Shown: positions 24,600-35,601, counted from the stretch's first letter. The stretch is DNA of 64,000 bases from Gracilaria gracilis (GCA_030374805.1 JARGSG010000197.1:372001-436000), one strand, 5' to 3'. Made by a program: numbers and translations. Notes: generated by a model from the sequence alone, not told the origin.

Positions 24600-25640
24600 T
24601 ACAGAATGCGCTGAAACAAGGCAGGATCCACAGCGCAAAACCTTACAAAGAATTCAAAGAACTTCAAAGGGTAGTGCTCAACAGAATCAAGGACTTCTCC
24701 TTTGCCACTGTCAACGCAGATCACATGATCAATAATTTTGATTCTCAACCGCACGAGGTAAACGCCTTCCTACTGCATGAGAAGATACTTGATATACCCT
24801 CCATACTTATGGAAGTCGAAGTGCACGCGCCCCAACTCCACCATGTCTGCACGCAGCATAGCCCATCCGGCTGCATCTGCGAACGACAGTATACTCGGCA
24901 ACACTTCGGAGTACATCTTTTCCTTCGCCTACTCCTCTCCGATAACTCGCGCGATCGCAGTCGCGACCGAGTTTTGCGGACAAGGGTTAGCCGTCAGAGC
25001 AACCAACATATGAAGCTCACACCGCCTGGTCTTTTCAGTCATACCACGATTACCCGGACTCGACAAGCGGACAGGCACGCCAGGGTCACTCAAACAATGA
25101 GCATCCAGAGCGTCAAGGACCCTGTAGTCATCAATGGCTATCACCTTCATCGATCCCGGGACCCGGTCAAACTTCTTTCGGTATGAAACTCGGCCCTTCT
25201 ATACACTCCGAGATGTTTGAGGGCATTAGTTAGCGCAGTTCCACGAAGAGAACCGAACGCAATACAACAACAGCCCCAGAAGGCTTCGTCGCGGTCGTAC
25301 GCATAATAAACTCCGCCTTTCAACGAAGGACGCCAACTTCAGCCGGTATGGTTTGGTCCTCCGCAACATAAATAACTGATTCGATTTTCAAAGCCTCGGA
25401 AAAGCCCTCCCGCAGTTAAAGAAACCATATCTCTCTGCAGTAACATGGTCTAAATGGACCTTCGGTTGGACCTGGCACCACCTCCTCATACGCCACCCAG
25501 AGATGTGGTATATGTTAGCAGCATAACACTTGATGTAGTCGCCGTCACAGTGCTTGAAAGTATAACACTCGTACCCGTGTTCGTCGACGAACTTAATGGC
25601 AGAGATGTTTTCCAAAGTTCATTTCTCCATCTTGTCGCGT
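24600..25640 (-). pseudogene. Relic related to the 27.6-kb ORF (GVY...H...VD family)
   Basis: Minus-strand reading at 24,929-25,150 and leftwards gives MKVIAIDDYRVLDALDAHCL, then (after a stop) GVYLVRLRIKIIDHVICVDS, resembling the C-terminal GVYVVLLKGTNGVVHSLVVD of the ORF at 27,584-28,642. A Cys/His-rich stretch (GYECYTFKHCDGDYIKCYA) lies upstream at 25,388-25,615. Several stops and frame changes. The family is not one I can name. The G-Y-V...H...VD...D pattern resembles the His/Asp half of papain-like peptidase folds, a weak inference. Confidence 0.4.
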
Positions 25641-25782
25641 AGAATTGCGGATTTATCCTCACGTTTTGTAAATAAAAACACTGCACTGCGCCTGCGCTCA
25701 CAATGCGCAGCACGCATACGCGATTTCATAATAGAAGACGATGTAACTTTGGTATTTTTATTCAATTGCTATAAACCTCGAA

Positions 25783-25940
25783 TATGGCCCAAATATGGCC
25801 GAGATATGGCCGAAATCTGGCCGTTTAGCTCGAAAATTTCAGAGAACGTGTAACTACGGAAAATAAGTACTTTATTCAAGTGACACGTGTACACTACGGC
25901 CATATCTAGGCCACATTTGGGCCACAATTCGGCCGTATGA
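25783..25940. repeat. 11-bp phased TGGCC array with inverted half (foldback-like)
   Basis: ATGGCC repeats every 11 bp from about 25,784 (ATGGCCCAAAT, ATGGCCGAGAT, ATGGCCGAAAT, CTGGCC), then a spacer with GAACGTGTAACTAC, then inverted GGCCAT/GGCCAC motifs to 25,940. The spacer is similar to the middle of the foldback element at 27,218-27,504. Confidence 0.6.
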
Positions 25941-25985
25941 AGAAAAATGAAACTTGTTTATCTCCGCTTTTTAAACGTTCTGACA

Positions 25986-27009
25986 ACTTCCGGAACTATG
26001 TTTTGCTTTACGCTTTTTTATTGCGTAGTACTTTGCTGTCTTCTTTTTTAGAATCATTGGTTCCGTCGTGCAACGGTTGGCAGCCACAATGCGAACAAAA
26101 TTTGACTAAATGATAATAATCCTGTAGAAAAGCGAGAAAATCAGAAGTAATAGTGATGGTTCATTTTTCCCTTACTCTAGTTGTTGCTCTCCAAGCTACA
26201 ACCAGTTGACAGACTGGTGAGCTCTTTACAAATTCAAAACTTGCTTGCTTCGTAAAGATAGGCGCAGAAAAACTGCGGGTCAAAAAGTCCTCTGCTACGA
26301 TGATGCGCGTAAGCGTGGGCGAAGAAAGTCGGCGGACGGAGCGCGAGCGACAACCAGTTTATCAAGTGCATCTAGCTGCCGGCGCAAACCGACACGTGTG
26401 TGTTTTCAAAATTATTTATGTGTGCTGGAGGACGATAAACGGAAGCGGAGGGGGTGTTGACAGCTGTGACACGATTGAGGTCAGCTTTCACAGACCCCCT
26501 ACGTCATCTGTCGGTAACTTTATTGCGCCCATGCGCGCAAGCAGCCACCCGCGTTCTATCACTTTGACCTCTCGGCACACCCGGCGGTTGGAGGCGTGCC
26601 CGGGAAGGGGCCTACAACAAAAAGAGGCTCGTCGTTTTGGCGAGCCCCGATGACGCGCCAGAGAGGAAAAACCTCAGAGCTTTCGCTGGCTGCCTGTGCC
26701 CTGAAAGCTCCTCGTTTTTGCTAAGGCGGGCTACCCGTTTTCTTTTTTTCCGTTCCGTCCCTCCTTATTCCCCGCGCCGCTCTGGCGGTCAGCGCGGAGA
26801 TATTTCTTTATATCTGCCACGTGTGGTGCGTAGAACTCCAGACGTGGCCCTCACCATCCTTCCTTAAGACCCGTGCCACCTTGGCACGGGCACGCGAGCT
26901 CACCCTCCAACGATGCACTGTACGTTACAGTACAGTGCAACGTTGGAAAGCGCGCTGCCTTTATACAAAACATAACCGCCACCGCTTCATGCAGCAGCGC
27001 TCTTCTCGA
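25986..27009. other. Non-coding stretch between the two foldback-like elements
   Basis: Open frames here are short and not conserved. It contains small hairpins (for example GGCTCGTCGTTTTGGCGAGC near 26,624) and the 40-bp palindrome. No gene seen. Confidence 0.4.
26907..26946. repeat. 40-bp palindrome
   Basis: Arms CCAACGATGCACTGTAC and GTACAGTGCAACGTTGG (one mismatch) around a 6-base loop. A smaller hairpin, CCCGTGCC...GGCACGGG, lies just upstream at about 26,870-26,890. Function unknown; it could form a transcript hairpin. Confidence 0.6.
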
Positions 27010-27172
27010 CCACAGTCGCGCTTTCTGCTCGTTGCCTTCCGCGCTCGTCCGCGTTCGTGCTCCCTGCTCGCTGTCTTCGGCGCCCGCCCGCGCCCGCGCT
27101 TCCTGCTTGCTGCCTTTGGCACCCGCCCGCGCTCGTGCTCCTTGCTCGCTGCCTTCCGCGCCCTCCGCCTCG
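27010..27172. repeat. 39-bp GC-rich tandem repeat
   Basis: About 3.5 units (for example TTCCGCGCTCGTCCGCGTTC...TCGCTGTC) of 39 bp, 13 codons, open in several frames. Probably not coding; the open frames follow from base composition. Confidence 0.6.
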
Positions 27173-27217
27173 TTAGCTTTCCGATCTCTATCTCCCACGC
27201 TGTGCTGTGGAAGTGCT

Positions 27218-27504
27218 CTACGAACAGCGATTTTGGCCGACATGTGGCCGAAACATGGCTGAAGTAAGGCCACTTAAGTCGCAAACTTGGGAGAACGTGT
27301 AACTAGTGAAAATACGTACTTTTCGTGTGTAACACGTGTACACCTCGCCTATTTTTCGGCTACATTTCGGCCACATTCTGCCCATATTCAAAGAAGTGAA
27401 ACTTGTTTACCTTCGCAAATTAAACGTTTTCACAAGTTTTGGACTTAAGTGGCCACATTTCGGCAATATTTCCGTCATACTTCGGCCGTATTTGCTGTTC
27501 GTAG
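27218..27504. mobile_element. 287-bp foldback/MITE-like element with TGGCC phasing
   Basis: The ends CTACGAACAGC and GCTGTTCGTAG are perfect 11-bp inverted repeats. Inverted similarity extends about 80 bp inwards (GTGGCC.A ... GGCCACTTAAGT). TGGCC motifs recur at 11-bp spacing inside. No obvious target duplication. Related to the array at 25,783. Confidence 0.6.
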
Positions 27505-27583
27505 GGCGTGTACAGGTCCGGTGAAAGTCCGGGTGCATACAACTCCAGCGCGTTGATAAGGGGAGCGACGAAGTTAATTGACG

Positions 27584-28642
27584 ATGACGCGACGCAAGCA
27601 GAAAGTGAGGGCGCGAAAGCAACCCAGCTGGCCACCGCTACACCTTCCTATGGCGGCTATGAGGCCAAGAAAAATGATGCGGGAAGAGCGCCGTGATCTT
27701 AGGGCGCTAATTCATGATCAAGAAGACACCTTAAGTCTTGCGATTGACGCACCCAACGTACCGCGACAACCATCTTATTACATTAAATTCTCGAACCCGG
27801 AGGACCAAGTGACTTTGTACCGTGAAGAAATGAAATCTGTTCTTGGAAAGCATGTGGTGCGTTTCCTCGAGGCTTCCCATAAACTTCATATGACCGCCTC
27901 GACGATCCATATGTTGGGTCTGACTGAGTCCACCGGCGACTGCCACGACTATGATAATGGTCAGCCAGGAATTGACTGGAACATCCGCTCCGTTTTTTGG
28001 GACCACCCTGAGGGCACATTCTATGACGTCGACGATGCTGATGGGGAAATTTTGGCCCATACTTGTATACGCCATTTTTTTGATGGCCATCAAGAAGACC
28101 AACCTCACCAGATTGGTTCGGACAATTGTTTCATATTCGGTACACAGCTTCGGACGCTGGCCGTGTTCCAAATACTTATGTGGTGTACCCGCACCGAAAA
28201 TGGCCGCAGGCGCCTTCTTCTTCCTCACTCCAGATCTAGAGAATCTAGCTCCGTAACCCCACGGTACCGAATCCATAACCTTGATGATGTTGTCTTCCAG
28301 GATCGCTATGACCTCTGCATCCAGGAGGCGGTTTGCAACAGCCCGGACATCCTAAACTGTCGAAGCCCGAATACGTACTGGCAGTATTTCGTCCGCATGG
28401 CACATCGCTTTGAAAGACACGAGAACTTGCCACTTCGAATCAGAGACTTCTGGGATATTCAGAAACATCTTCTCCAGTGGCACGTCACTCTTCGTCACGT
28501 AGCTTGTCGTGGTAGGCCCAATATTGTTGACCTTGTCGCCATCCCGTCCGGTGTTTATGTCGTCCTCTTGAAGGGCACAAATGGGGTGGTCCACAGTCTC
28601 GTCGTCGATACTTCGCACGACATCATTGTTGACTGCGCCTAG
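27584..28642 (+). CDS. Hypothetical protein, possible peptidase-like C-terminus
   Basis: 352 codons from the ATG at 27,584 (the frame opens at a TTG just before). A very basic N-terminus (MTRRKQKVRARKQPSWPP) is followed by an HLHMTASTIHMLG-like helical region, a DWNIRSVFWDHPEG segment and a Cys/His-containing middle (DNCFIFGTQLRTLAVFQILM). The C-terminus reads PSGVYVVLLKGTNGVVHSLV then VDTSHDIIVDCA. A related, decayed copy on the opposite strand at 24.6-25.6 kb implies a dispersed, possibly transposon-borne, family. No transposase motif recognised. It follows the 287-bp foldback element by 80 bp. Confidence 0.5.
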   Translation: MTRRKQKVRARKQPSWPPLHLPMAAMRPRKMMREERRDLRALIHDQEDTLSLAIDAPNVPRQPSYYIKFSNPEDQVTLYREEMKSVLGKHVVRFLEASHKLHMTASTIHMLGLTESTGDCHDYDNGQPGIDWNIRSVFWDHPEGTFYDVDDADGEILAHTCIRHFFDGHQEDQPHQIGSDNCFIFGTQLRTLAVFQILMWCTRTENGRRRLLLPHSRSRESSSVTPRYRIHNLDDVVFQDRYDLCIQEAVCNSPDILNCRSPNTYWQYFVRMAHRFERHENLPLRIRDFWDIQKHLLQWHVTLRHVACRGRPNIVDLVAIPSGVYVVLLKGTNGVVHSLVVDTSHDIIVDCA

Positions 28643-29065
28643 CAGTATCCCTTACGTCTGTCTACGCAGGCACTCGAAGCTTGCGTGGGTGGAAACCCCA
28701 GGTTTGAGTGAGTGAGAGAGCTTCGCGAGGTCCAAATTCCCGCGAATCCCGTTCGTTCTAAGAGTCCACCACACCGGAACGACAGTAGCAACAAGAAGCA
28801 GCGTAGGAGGGCCGCTATCGAACGCGAGCAAAGCAGTCAATCTACTGTGGCGTAGGTATTCGTTGCTAGGTAGCACTATCGCTTAGCTGAATGCAATAAC
28901 GTGCTCCCAATTTTCTAGTGGTACTTTAGATCTTCACTTGCGTAAATCTCTGCATCTTTATATTCGCGATAGGCCCCTTGTCCTATGTCCCATGTATTGC
29001 TCGCTTGAAGTGATTTATCCCTGAGATCTCATCTTACTGTGCGGAGCGTACGATCTCTGGTTCAC
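28643..29065 (-). repeat. Probable LTR-side flank of the Gypsy fossil
   Basis: On the minus strand, immediately after the pol stop, comes GGTTAGGAAGGGG, a polypurine tract, then TGAACCAGAG, a plausible LTR start. No matching second LTR was found in the window, so the LTR call is tentative. No gene in this stretch. Confidence 0.35.
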
Positions 29066-29071
29066 CCCTTC

Positions 29072-30103
29072 CTAACCTTTTAAGGGCAACGGGCGCCTCT
29101 TGTATAGTACAAGCTGCCTGGCGTGTATAGCATTCCTCGTGAAGCGCCCATGCTGAGAGACCAATTCATAGCGCGGGTGACTCTTCTTCACTACCTTACA
29201 CGGGCCGTAAAAGAACGATTCGAATGCGGGCCACTTCTTCTTGGTGTTGAAGGTCTGTCCCTGTGCAACCAATACTTCGTCACAGACATTGAACCTTTTC
29301 AGGACTCCTTTCCCCTCTCGGGAAACAAAGCCGCGCGCAACTTCTACTGCCCGCTTTCCTGCCGCTCCCAACAACTCCAGCCTTCGCTGCTCAAAGGTTG
29401 CGTCTGTGAGCGATGCCAGGGTATCTTGCGCTGACATGCGCGGCTTGATATCATAGAGCAGTTCGAACGGGGAGGGCACAGCGCCGCGTTCTCTCCTGCG
29501 ATACCCATGCAGTATCTATGGCAGCGCTCCCTCGCAATACAGATTGGGGCGCATCACCGTCTTTTTGATGGCTCTCTTGATGGTTCCAACCATCTTCTTG
29601 GCACGTTCATTTGACATGGGGAAGTATGGGAGCGTGGTGCGCCAGTTGATGCCCTTTAGTCCCATATAGTTGTCCACCGCACGTGATAGGAACGCGTTAG
29701 CGTTGTCTGACACGATCGTAGCGGGTGGCCCGAATGGACGGATGATCCCGTCCTCCACGAACTTTATGACCGTATCCGACACTGAATCCTTCGTAGCTAT
29801 TCCTAATGATCACCTTGTCAGGTGCTCCACCGCGATCAGAGCGGACCTTTTTCCAGTCCTCGACGGGGGTAACGGCCCTGCGAAGTCAATGGAGAAGGTT
29901 TGGAACAGCCCCGTGGTTGGGGGGCGTAGTGTAGTACGATAGACAGGGAGGTTCCCACCACGATGACAACCGTCACATCCTTTCCCATAATCCTTGATGT
30001 CGTGGTAGACCGACGGCCACCAAAACCTATCTCGAATGAAACTCAGCGTTGCGTCTTCATCCCAATGACCAATCTCGTCATGGGACATCTGGAGCGCCTC
30101 CAA
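29072..30103 (-). pseudogene. Gypsy integrase region (fossil)
   Basis: Zinc-binding HHCC-type N-terminus (DEIGHWDEDATLSFIRDRFW then CDGCHRGG), the core domain (FSIDFAGPLPP; IVSDNANAF) and the C-terminal DNA-binding part. Fossil; broken. Confidence 0.75.
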
Positions 30104-30112
30104 GTGTCCCTT

Positions 30113-30856
30113 TCAAGAAGGAATAGCTCGCAGTCCGCCAGCCTCGCGACGGAACAGCGTATTATTCCAAAGCATAAATTTCTTCGTGTTACAACGGATG
30201 GGCGAGCGAATGCGCGGGTTGTTCTCCTGAATGGGGACTCTCGCTAACAGTATCGCTGTACTGAGCAGGTAGGGTTCCAGACCTGCCAGGTCCTTATCGT
30301 TCCAAGTGATTGCCGTCACAACTTCTTCAACTTTTATCTCGAGCTCATCCAGGACCAGGCGTAGAATGCGAGACCAATAGTCCGCCGCGCCATTTGCCCA
30401 GCCCGGTCTGTACTGCACACGGAAGTTATACTCGGCCAGGAAGTCCACCCAACGCGCCAGCCGGCCATGTATGTTCTTCCTTTTAAAGGCGTACTGAGTT
30501 GCCTGGAGATCTTTGATAACCGTGAAAGGGTCCTCGGAGAGAAGATTAACCCTAAACTTCTTCAACGCAAAGACCACCGCCAACGCATCACGCTCGCCCG
30601 TGGAGTACTTTCTTTCCGCGTCATTCATAGTACGAGGGGCAAAATGTATGGGGTGGACCTTCCCGTCTTCCTTCACCTGACAAAGAACCGCTCCGACCGA
30701 TACTGCAGACGCGTCTGTCTCTACTATGAACAACCCATCTACCTCCTCCTTCACGATATCATTATGCTTCGGGGACATACAACGAGCCCTCGTGTTGATT
30801 GGGGTGTCATCGGTCAACTGGAATGAATGGGTGACCGGAACGACAGTGGGACTCAA
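30113..30856 (-). pseudogene. Gypsy RNase H region (fossil)
   Basis: FIVETDASAVSVGAVLCQ, HFAPRTMNDAERKYSTGERD and YRPGWANGAADYWSR are typical Gypsy RNase H signatures. A short reverse-transcriptase N-terminal signature precedes it. Fossil; broken. Confidence 0.75.
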
Positions 30857-31094
30857 TTCACTTATGTCCCACGCGATGATTTCTGTCCCCCTGAGTGCCT
30901 CCGTTAGGCCCTCCTAGGACTCTTCTGGGAGATGCCTCAGCTTTGCAGAAAGAGTGGCAAACCGAGCGTCTTCCTCTCTCTTCTTCGGACGAAGTACTGC
31001 TCACAGGGTCGAGGTCAGGCTCGTAGGGTTCCTTATCCACTATGGCTAGGACGAGCCCAGAATCCCCAATTGACTCATATTCCGATGAGGAAGA

Positions 31095-32548
31095 TTATGG
31101 ACGGTCCTGATGATACCCCTCGCCTTTGGAGGCTTCCGGGGAAGTGAAGTGCTCGCTGTCTGTGCGAGCACCATCGACCCTGGGTGGCTCGTTCGACAAC
31201 TCCAGCAGAACCTCTTCGTCTACGACAGTGAGGTGCACCTGCTGCCGTCCCAAGTCTAGTCGAGCTTGAAGCAATTCCAATGTTGGACATCCAATGATCA
31301 CATTAAAGGGCGTCTTCAGTACAACGAGAAAGTCCACCTCAATTCTATTTTCCAAAGGATACCGGCACTTCCGTCACACAAGCTAGAACGTCGGCTGCTG
31401 TACCATCTGCTACAGTCACTCGCCTACTCGTTGGCGATGGCTTGAGCGTTAAGTGTTCGTGGCATCTTCGTGGAAAGAATATTGAGCACAGCACCAGAGT
31501 CCAGGGGAGCACTAGTACGAGTACCGTATAGCTGAATGGGTACAACCTTAAGGCGGCGATAGAGGCCCCTCGCCGTCAATACTGAGGCGTGATTGATGGT
31601 TACACTCCCCGAGAGAAGACCTTTCAACACCTTCATAGCCTTCTCGGCGTCCCCCCATAGTAACTGTCCGAAGGTGAGGCCACAAGGAGGGTTATCGAGC
31701 TCCGTGAGGAGGTTGTACTTACCCACTTGGTCATGTAGACCAGAGGACTCCTTGCGGGTTTTCCTGCTTTTCCTCGTCTTCCCGCTAGGCTTCTCATGTA
31801 CTACAGAGCGAGGAACAGGTGCCTTATTCACAAGGATATCGAGGTCCATCATGTCTTAGCGAGGTTGTTTCGGGAGAGCCTCACCGTCTGCATTTCTCTT
31901 AGCAGCGGCAACGATATCTCCCTCAGAATTCTCCTGGACAAGAGCGACTGGGTGGTCTCTGCCAGCCTTCTTCATCTTCGGTTTCTCCCCAGACTCGGGC
32001 TTATCGCCCGTGCTCTCTGCCGGGCGAGCTTCTTCATTCTTACCCTTTGACCAACAGGTGGTCTCGGCGTGTCCAAACTTTCCACAAAGGGGGCATTTCG
32101 TATCGCGGTGAGGGTTGGACCGACAGCGACTCGCGCCATGCCCGGGCTTACGACAGTAGCTGAATGTCCTTTAACTTCCTTTATCGCCTCCACCAGACGA
32201 AAACGTTTTCCTCACCAACAGAGTTAACTCTTCGATTTGCCCCGCCAACTGGTTGAACTTGCTCTCTAACTGTTGAGTGGTCCCTGATCGAGCGTCTGGC
32301 CTCGAAAAAATCCTAAATTGCCCTGGTTTTTTCTGACGCTTGGTAATTCTCACATAGAAGAAGGCCTTTGGGTCAATCTCATACTCCATTATCGCCTTCT
32401 TCAGCAAAATATAGTCATTAGTGTAGTGCAATGCCCCAATGGGGAAAGAACCACGAAGAAGTTTGGGATCTTCCTCAGGCGAGGCAGCACAGTAGCAAAG
32501 CCTTTCCAGGGATGACACGACAGAGTCGGTTCGTAAGGCCAAGGCCAC
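31095..32548 (-). pseudogene. Gypsy gag/protease-like region (fossil)
   Basis: 31,355-31,095 reads FNVIIGCPTLELLQARLDLG, typical of retropepsin C-termini. 31,852-31,424 contains SAPLDSGAVLNILS, resembling the D(S/T)GA active-site motif. 32,548-32,171 is a Lys/Gln-rich gag-like segment whose 5' part overlaps the abutting LTR. Fossil; broken. Confidence 0.55.
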
Positions 32549-32958
32549 CCTTCACACCAGGCGTAGGAAGGTTAACCAGAAGCTGGAATCCGTGTAAACG
32601 GTGTGGGCGTATCCTCAGATGAGGCGATGTTCCACAGGGGTGGAAAGTGTATACAGGTGTCAGCATGAGCCGCGAGTCGCGGAGAACAACCCGAAAAAGG
32701 GAAAAAAAGAAAGGGGAAGTCACGAGAGTGACGGAGAGAAACGGCAAAGCCGGGAAATCCCTATACAAAGCGAACGCGACAAATAGCGGTGTAATACTCC
32801 CACAATTGGGTTCGTTTGGTTGACGCAGGGCGAATAGACGGTCCTTATGCTACGGGATATCCCTCCGAGGAGGAGTTGAATACCGCCGAAGGCGACGAGT
32901 CTAGAGCCAACCCTGGTTGGGGAGATTTACTTAGTGGTGGGGCCTAGTTGCCCCGACA
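32422..32958 (+). repeat. LTR copy 1 of a tandem LTR pair
   Basis: Starts TGTAGTGCAATGCC, ends CCCCGACA; 537 bp. Homologous along its length to 32,965-33,549 (shared CACGAAGA.GTT.GGGATCTT and ACTTAGT.GTGGG blocks). It abuts the Gypsy fossil on the left. Confidence 0.6.
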
Positions 32959-32964
32959 CTATAT

Positions 32965-33549
32965 TGTAGTGCAACGCCTTTGGTGGGAAAAGCGAAACAG
33001 CCACGAAGATGTTCGGGATCTTTCCCTCGGGGAGGTAGCACAGCGAACGGAGCACTCCGGGAATGGCACAACTAGTCGGGTGTAAACCGAGGTCAAACCG
33101 TCACGACCAGCGTCGCAGTGTACAGTGCGGACCGAGTACCGTGTAGGGACACATGCAAAGACTGGCCTCAAGACTGAGCCTCGTAAGAGTGGAACGGCGA
33201 CGACACGGTGTCGGACGGCAAACTACGTGAGAGTAGGCAGTAGAACAAACCCAAAAAAGAGCAAAGGGGTCCACAAGAGTGGGGATAGGTGCGTAACACA
33301 CAAACGAAACCCAATACTGCGGCGAGTATACGACAGTAGTCGGAACGACACACACACGCAGTGGTGATACTCTAAGTGCCACAAGGGTGGATAACTATAC
33401 GTGAACAACGCGGTTGTCACTCCACTTGGAGGTGAACAGTCCGCGAAGGCGTGATAGTTAGAGCCAGGAAGCCCTTGCTTGACAAGGGTGATTTAATGAG
33501 GGAGCATATCTCAACCTACTTAGTAGTGGGCTCGGCGCGGCCCCTGACA
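32965..33549 (+). repeat. LTR copy 2, 5' LTR of a plus-strand element
   Basis: Starts TGTAGTGCAACGCC, ends CCCCTGACA; 585 bp. Separated from copy 1 by 6 bp (CTATAT). A primer-binding-like TGGCGCGCCGGCC follows at 33,552. The same LTR start marks the coding-free element at 8.1-12.9 kb. Confidence 0.6.
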
Positions 33550-33551
33550 GT

Positions 33552-33564
33552 TGGCGCGCCGGCC
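33552..33564 (+). promoter_or_regulatory. Probable primer-binding site
   Basis: TGGCGCGCCGGCC two bases after an LTR ending in CA, as expected for a tRNA primer complement. The leader continues to 33,823, where KDZ-B is inserted. Confidence 0.5.
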
Positions 33565-33823
33565 AAATAAAGAACCAAATATTTCTGGTAAATACAGCAA
33601 TGGTGGTGGCATCGCCTCCTGGGTATCCGTGCAACACGTGTTCCCGTCATGGCCACTGGGCGGTAACTCAGGCCGTGTATCTCACGTTCACAACCTCAAA
33701 AACCGTCTGAGCGCAACACCCCGCCAGCGGCGGTACAGCTCATATATCGACTCTACGCATCAATGCGGAAAATTCACTAAGTCCTCAAAACCTCCTCTTA
33801 CGAGTGTTGCCCTTCATATCCTT

Positions 33824-33849
33824 CGTCGGTGTTCTCAGAATGCTAGTTT
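33824..33849 (+). repeat. KDZ-B left terminal inverted repeat
   Basis: 26 bp beginning CGTCGGTGTT and ending GCTAGTTT. It matches the reverse complement of 52,258-52,283 at 24 of 26 positions, and 24,208-24,233 (reverse complement) nearly as well. Confidence 0.8.
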
Positions 33850-33999
33850 AGTATGCTAGATCGCTAGTTGTGAAAATAAAAGTCCGAAAAAACTAGCATT
33901 TTTGCAGTTTGCGCTAGTTCGCAAGGCAAAATTTTTTTTTTGGAAATTACGTTTCCGTTCAGTGCAGTTCAAACTTCATCTACTGAAGTTGACGGCTAG
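33842..33999. promoter_or_regulatory. KDZ-B left subterminal GCTAG repeat cluster
   Basis: Six GCTAG/CTAGC cores occur within about 160 bp (33,842; 33,855; 33,863; 33,893; 33,913; 33,995), mostly in the context (T/C)GCTAGTT. Such subterminal motif clusters are the usual transposase-binding platform of CACTA/Plavaka-type elements. The mirror cluster in KDZ-A' lies at about 24,050-24,215. Confidence 0.6.
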
Positions 34000-34090
34000 T
34001 TTGCAGTTCCCCGGCCACCGTTCGTAACTTTACATTCATCACACTCGTCAAAAACACTCTAAAAAATACAAACCCACCACCAGCGCTCCC

Positions 34091-35227
34091 TTATTCCAAC
34101 CCTGCATTCGGATCCTGAGTCTCAGTTCCCATAAATTTCAAGTTGAAGAACACCAACGGAAAACTCTCTCCATTCTCGTACACCCTCCTAGCCCCAAACC
34201 GGCTTCCAATTCCTCCCAGCCTCTTCTCCTCCAGCTCCTCCAGTATGCGCTTCGCTGTTCGAACAGCCGCCGCCGCACTACCAAAACCAACTAGTGGCGC
34301 TCCACCCGGCAGCTGCCGCGGCACACACACCTTTCCATCCTCGTCCACCATCACCCCACCCTTTCGCCTCTTCCTCAGCCGACTTCACCCAACCTCCCCT
34401 CCATCTCCTTCTCCGCTCCTCCCCCTCACACTCCCACCCCCACCACGGGAGCCAGGCGTCACTGGTGACCCTTTCTTTCTTCCCGCCTCCCTCCCAACGC
34501 CTCCTTTCCTCACCAATTCCCTCACCTCCGACAACAATTGGAACGCCTTCTCCACCTGTCCCACTTGCGCCTCCAACACCTCCACACGTCCCCTCAGCCC
34601 CATATTCTCCCTTCTCAGCGTCACCAGCTCCCTCCCAACGCACTCTACCATCCCACTCACATGCATTCCAGTCCCCATTCCTGCCAACTTCATCTTTTTC
34701 CGAATCGTCGAAATCAAATCCATTAGCACCCCAATCTCCGACACACTCAGCACCACCCCTCCCATCTCACAAACCATCTCAGAAAGCCATTCGTCCAAAT
34801 GCTCCTTCAGATCCCCTCCAAGCCTCCTCAACCGCTCCTCCATCTCCGCCGCAAATCTCGTCTCCGGTCCCCCATGCCCTTCACCCCCACCACCCCCATC
34901 ACCCCCACCTCCCTCTCCATCCCCACTTCCGTCCTTCTTCCCCATGCAAACCTTGTCCCCACCCTCCTCCTTCTTTCCCGGTGGCGTCTCTGGTACCTCC
35001 ATGTGGCGAAGCAGAGCAAATAGCTCCTCGTTCTCGACGTACCCATTCGACATCGCAGAAATAAACGGCGGTTCACGATAAGGAAGATAGATAAGAACAA
35101 GCGAGATGAACCCAACAGTTGCAGAACTCCCTCTCACTGCGCACACCCGTGGCACTGTCGGCCACACACCCAATTGCGCGGCACAACCCTTTGTACTCCA
35201 TTCATATCCACTCCTATTTCCCGCCAT
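34091..35227 (-). pseudogene. Gene A: coiled-coil protein (KDZ-B)
   Basis: Starts at 35,227 (MAGNRSGYEWSTKG). A short hydrophobic stretch (ATVGFISLVLIYL), a Gly-rich linker and a long coiled coil (LVTLRRENMGLRGRVEVLEA, then VEKAFQLLSEV) follow. The conserved C-terminal block (DGKVCVPRQLPGGAPLVGFG; RILEELEEKRLGGIG; FPLVFFNLKF) is read in a different frame after 34,385. No family recognised. It is the gene nearest the left end and is kept even in the deletion derivative, which hints at a role in mobilisation or replication of the element. Confidence 0.5.
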
Positions 35228-35601
35228 TCCACACAATTTCCATTTTTTTTCCTAAAAATCTCCACATTTTCTCAACCTCGGTCCATACCATATCCCAATG
35301 AAACCCATGATGCACCACCTCTCAAGCTCTTACTTTCTATGCTTTACTTCACTGCATACCTTCTCATAAACACACTCTTCGACGCTACCTCCTCTGCAGC
35401 CCTACTGCCCATTTCTTTCCATAACCGAATCATACAAATCCCCTTATCCCCTGGAACACTTTTTCCATGACCAAAACAACAGTCCAGTCGTGTACTTAAA
35501 CCTTTTCCCACTCCTTAGAATGTAAACCACTTTCCTTTCACAGCTACCAGCACTCGACACCTTCCAACAGCCCCTACCTTCAATCAAACAAACTCAACGC
35601 A

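Larger units (their letters stand above)
29066..32421 (-). mobile_element. Ty3/Gypsy LTR retrotransposon fossil
   Basis: Parts in order on the minus strand: gag-like acidic/Lys-rich coding (about 32.4-31.4 kb), a protease-like segment (about 31.36-31.1 kb), RNase H (30,856-30,113) and integrase (30,103-29,072), followed by a polypurine tract. An LTR from a different element abuts it on the right at 32,422. It is broken in roughly five to ten places and looks old. Confidence 0.75.

Noticed and set aside
29066-33549. The tandem LTRs as the LTRs of the adjacent Gypsy fossil
   Set aside because: The sequence after the Gypsy polypurine tract starts TGAACCAGAG, unlike either end of these LTRs, and the primer site lies on the opposite side.
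34143-35081. 312-codon Ser/Pro-rich plus-strand frame
   Set aside because: Antisense shadow of gene A; the minus-strand reading is the one conserved in KDZ-A'.
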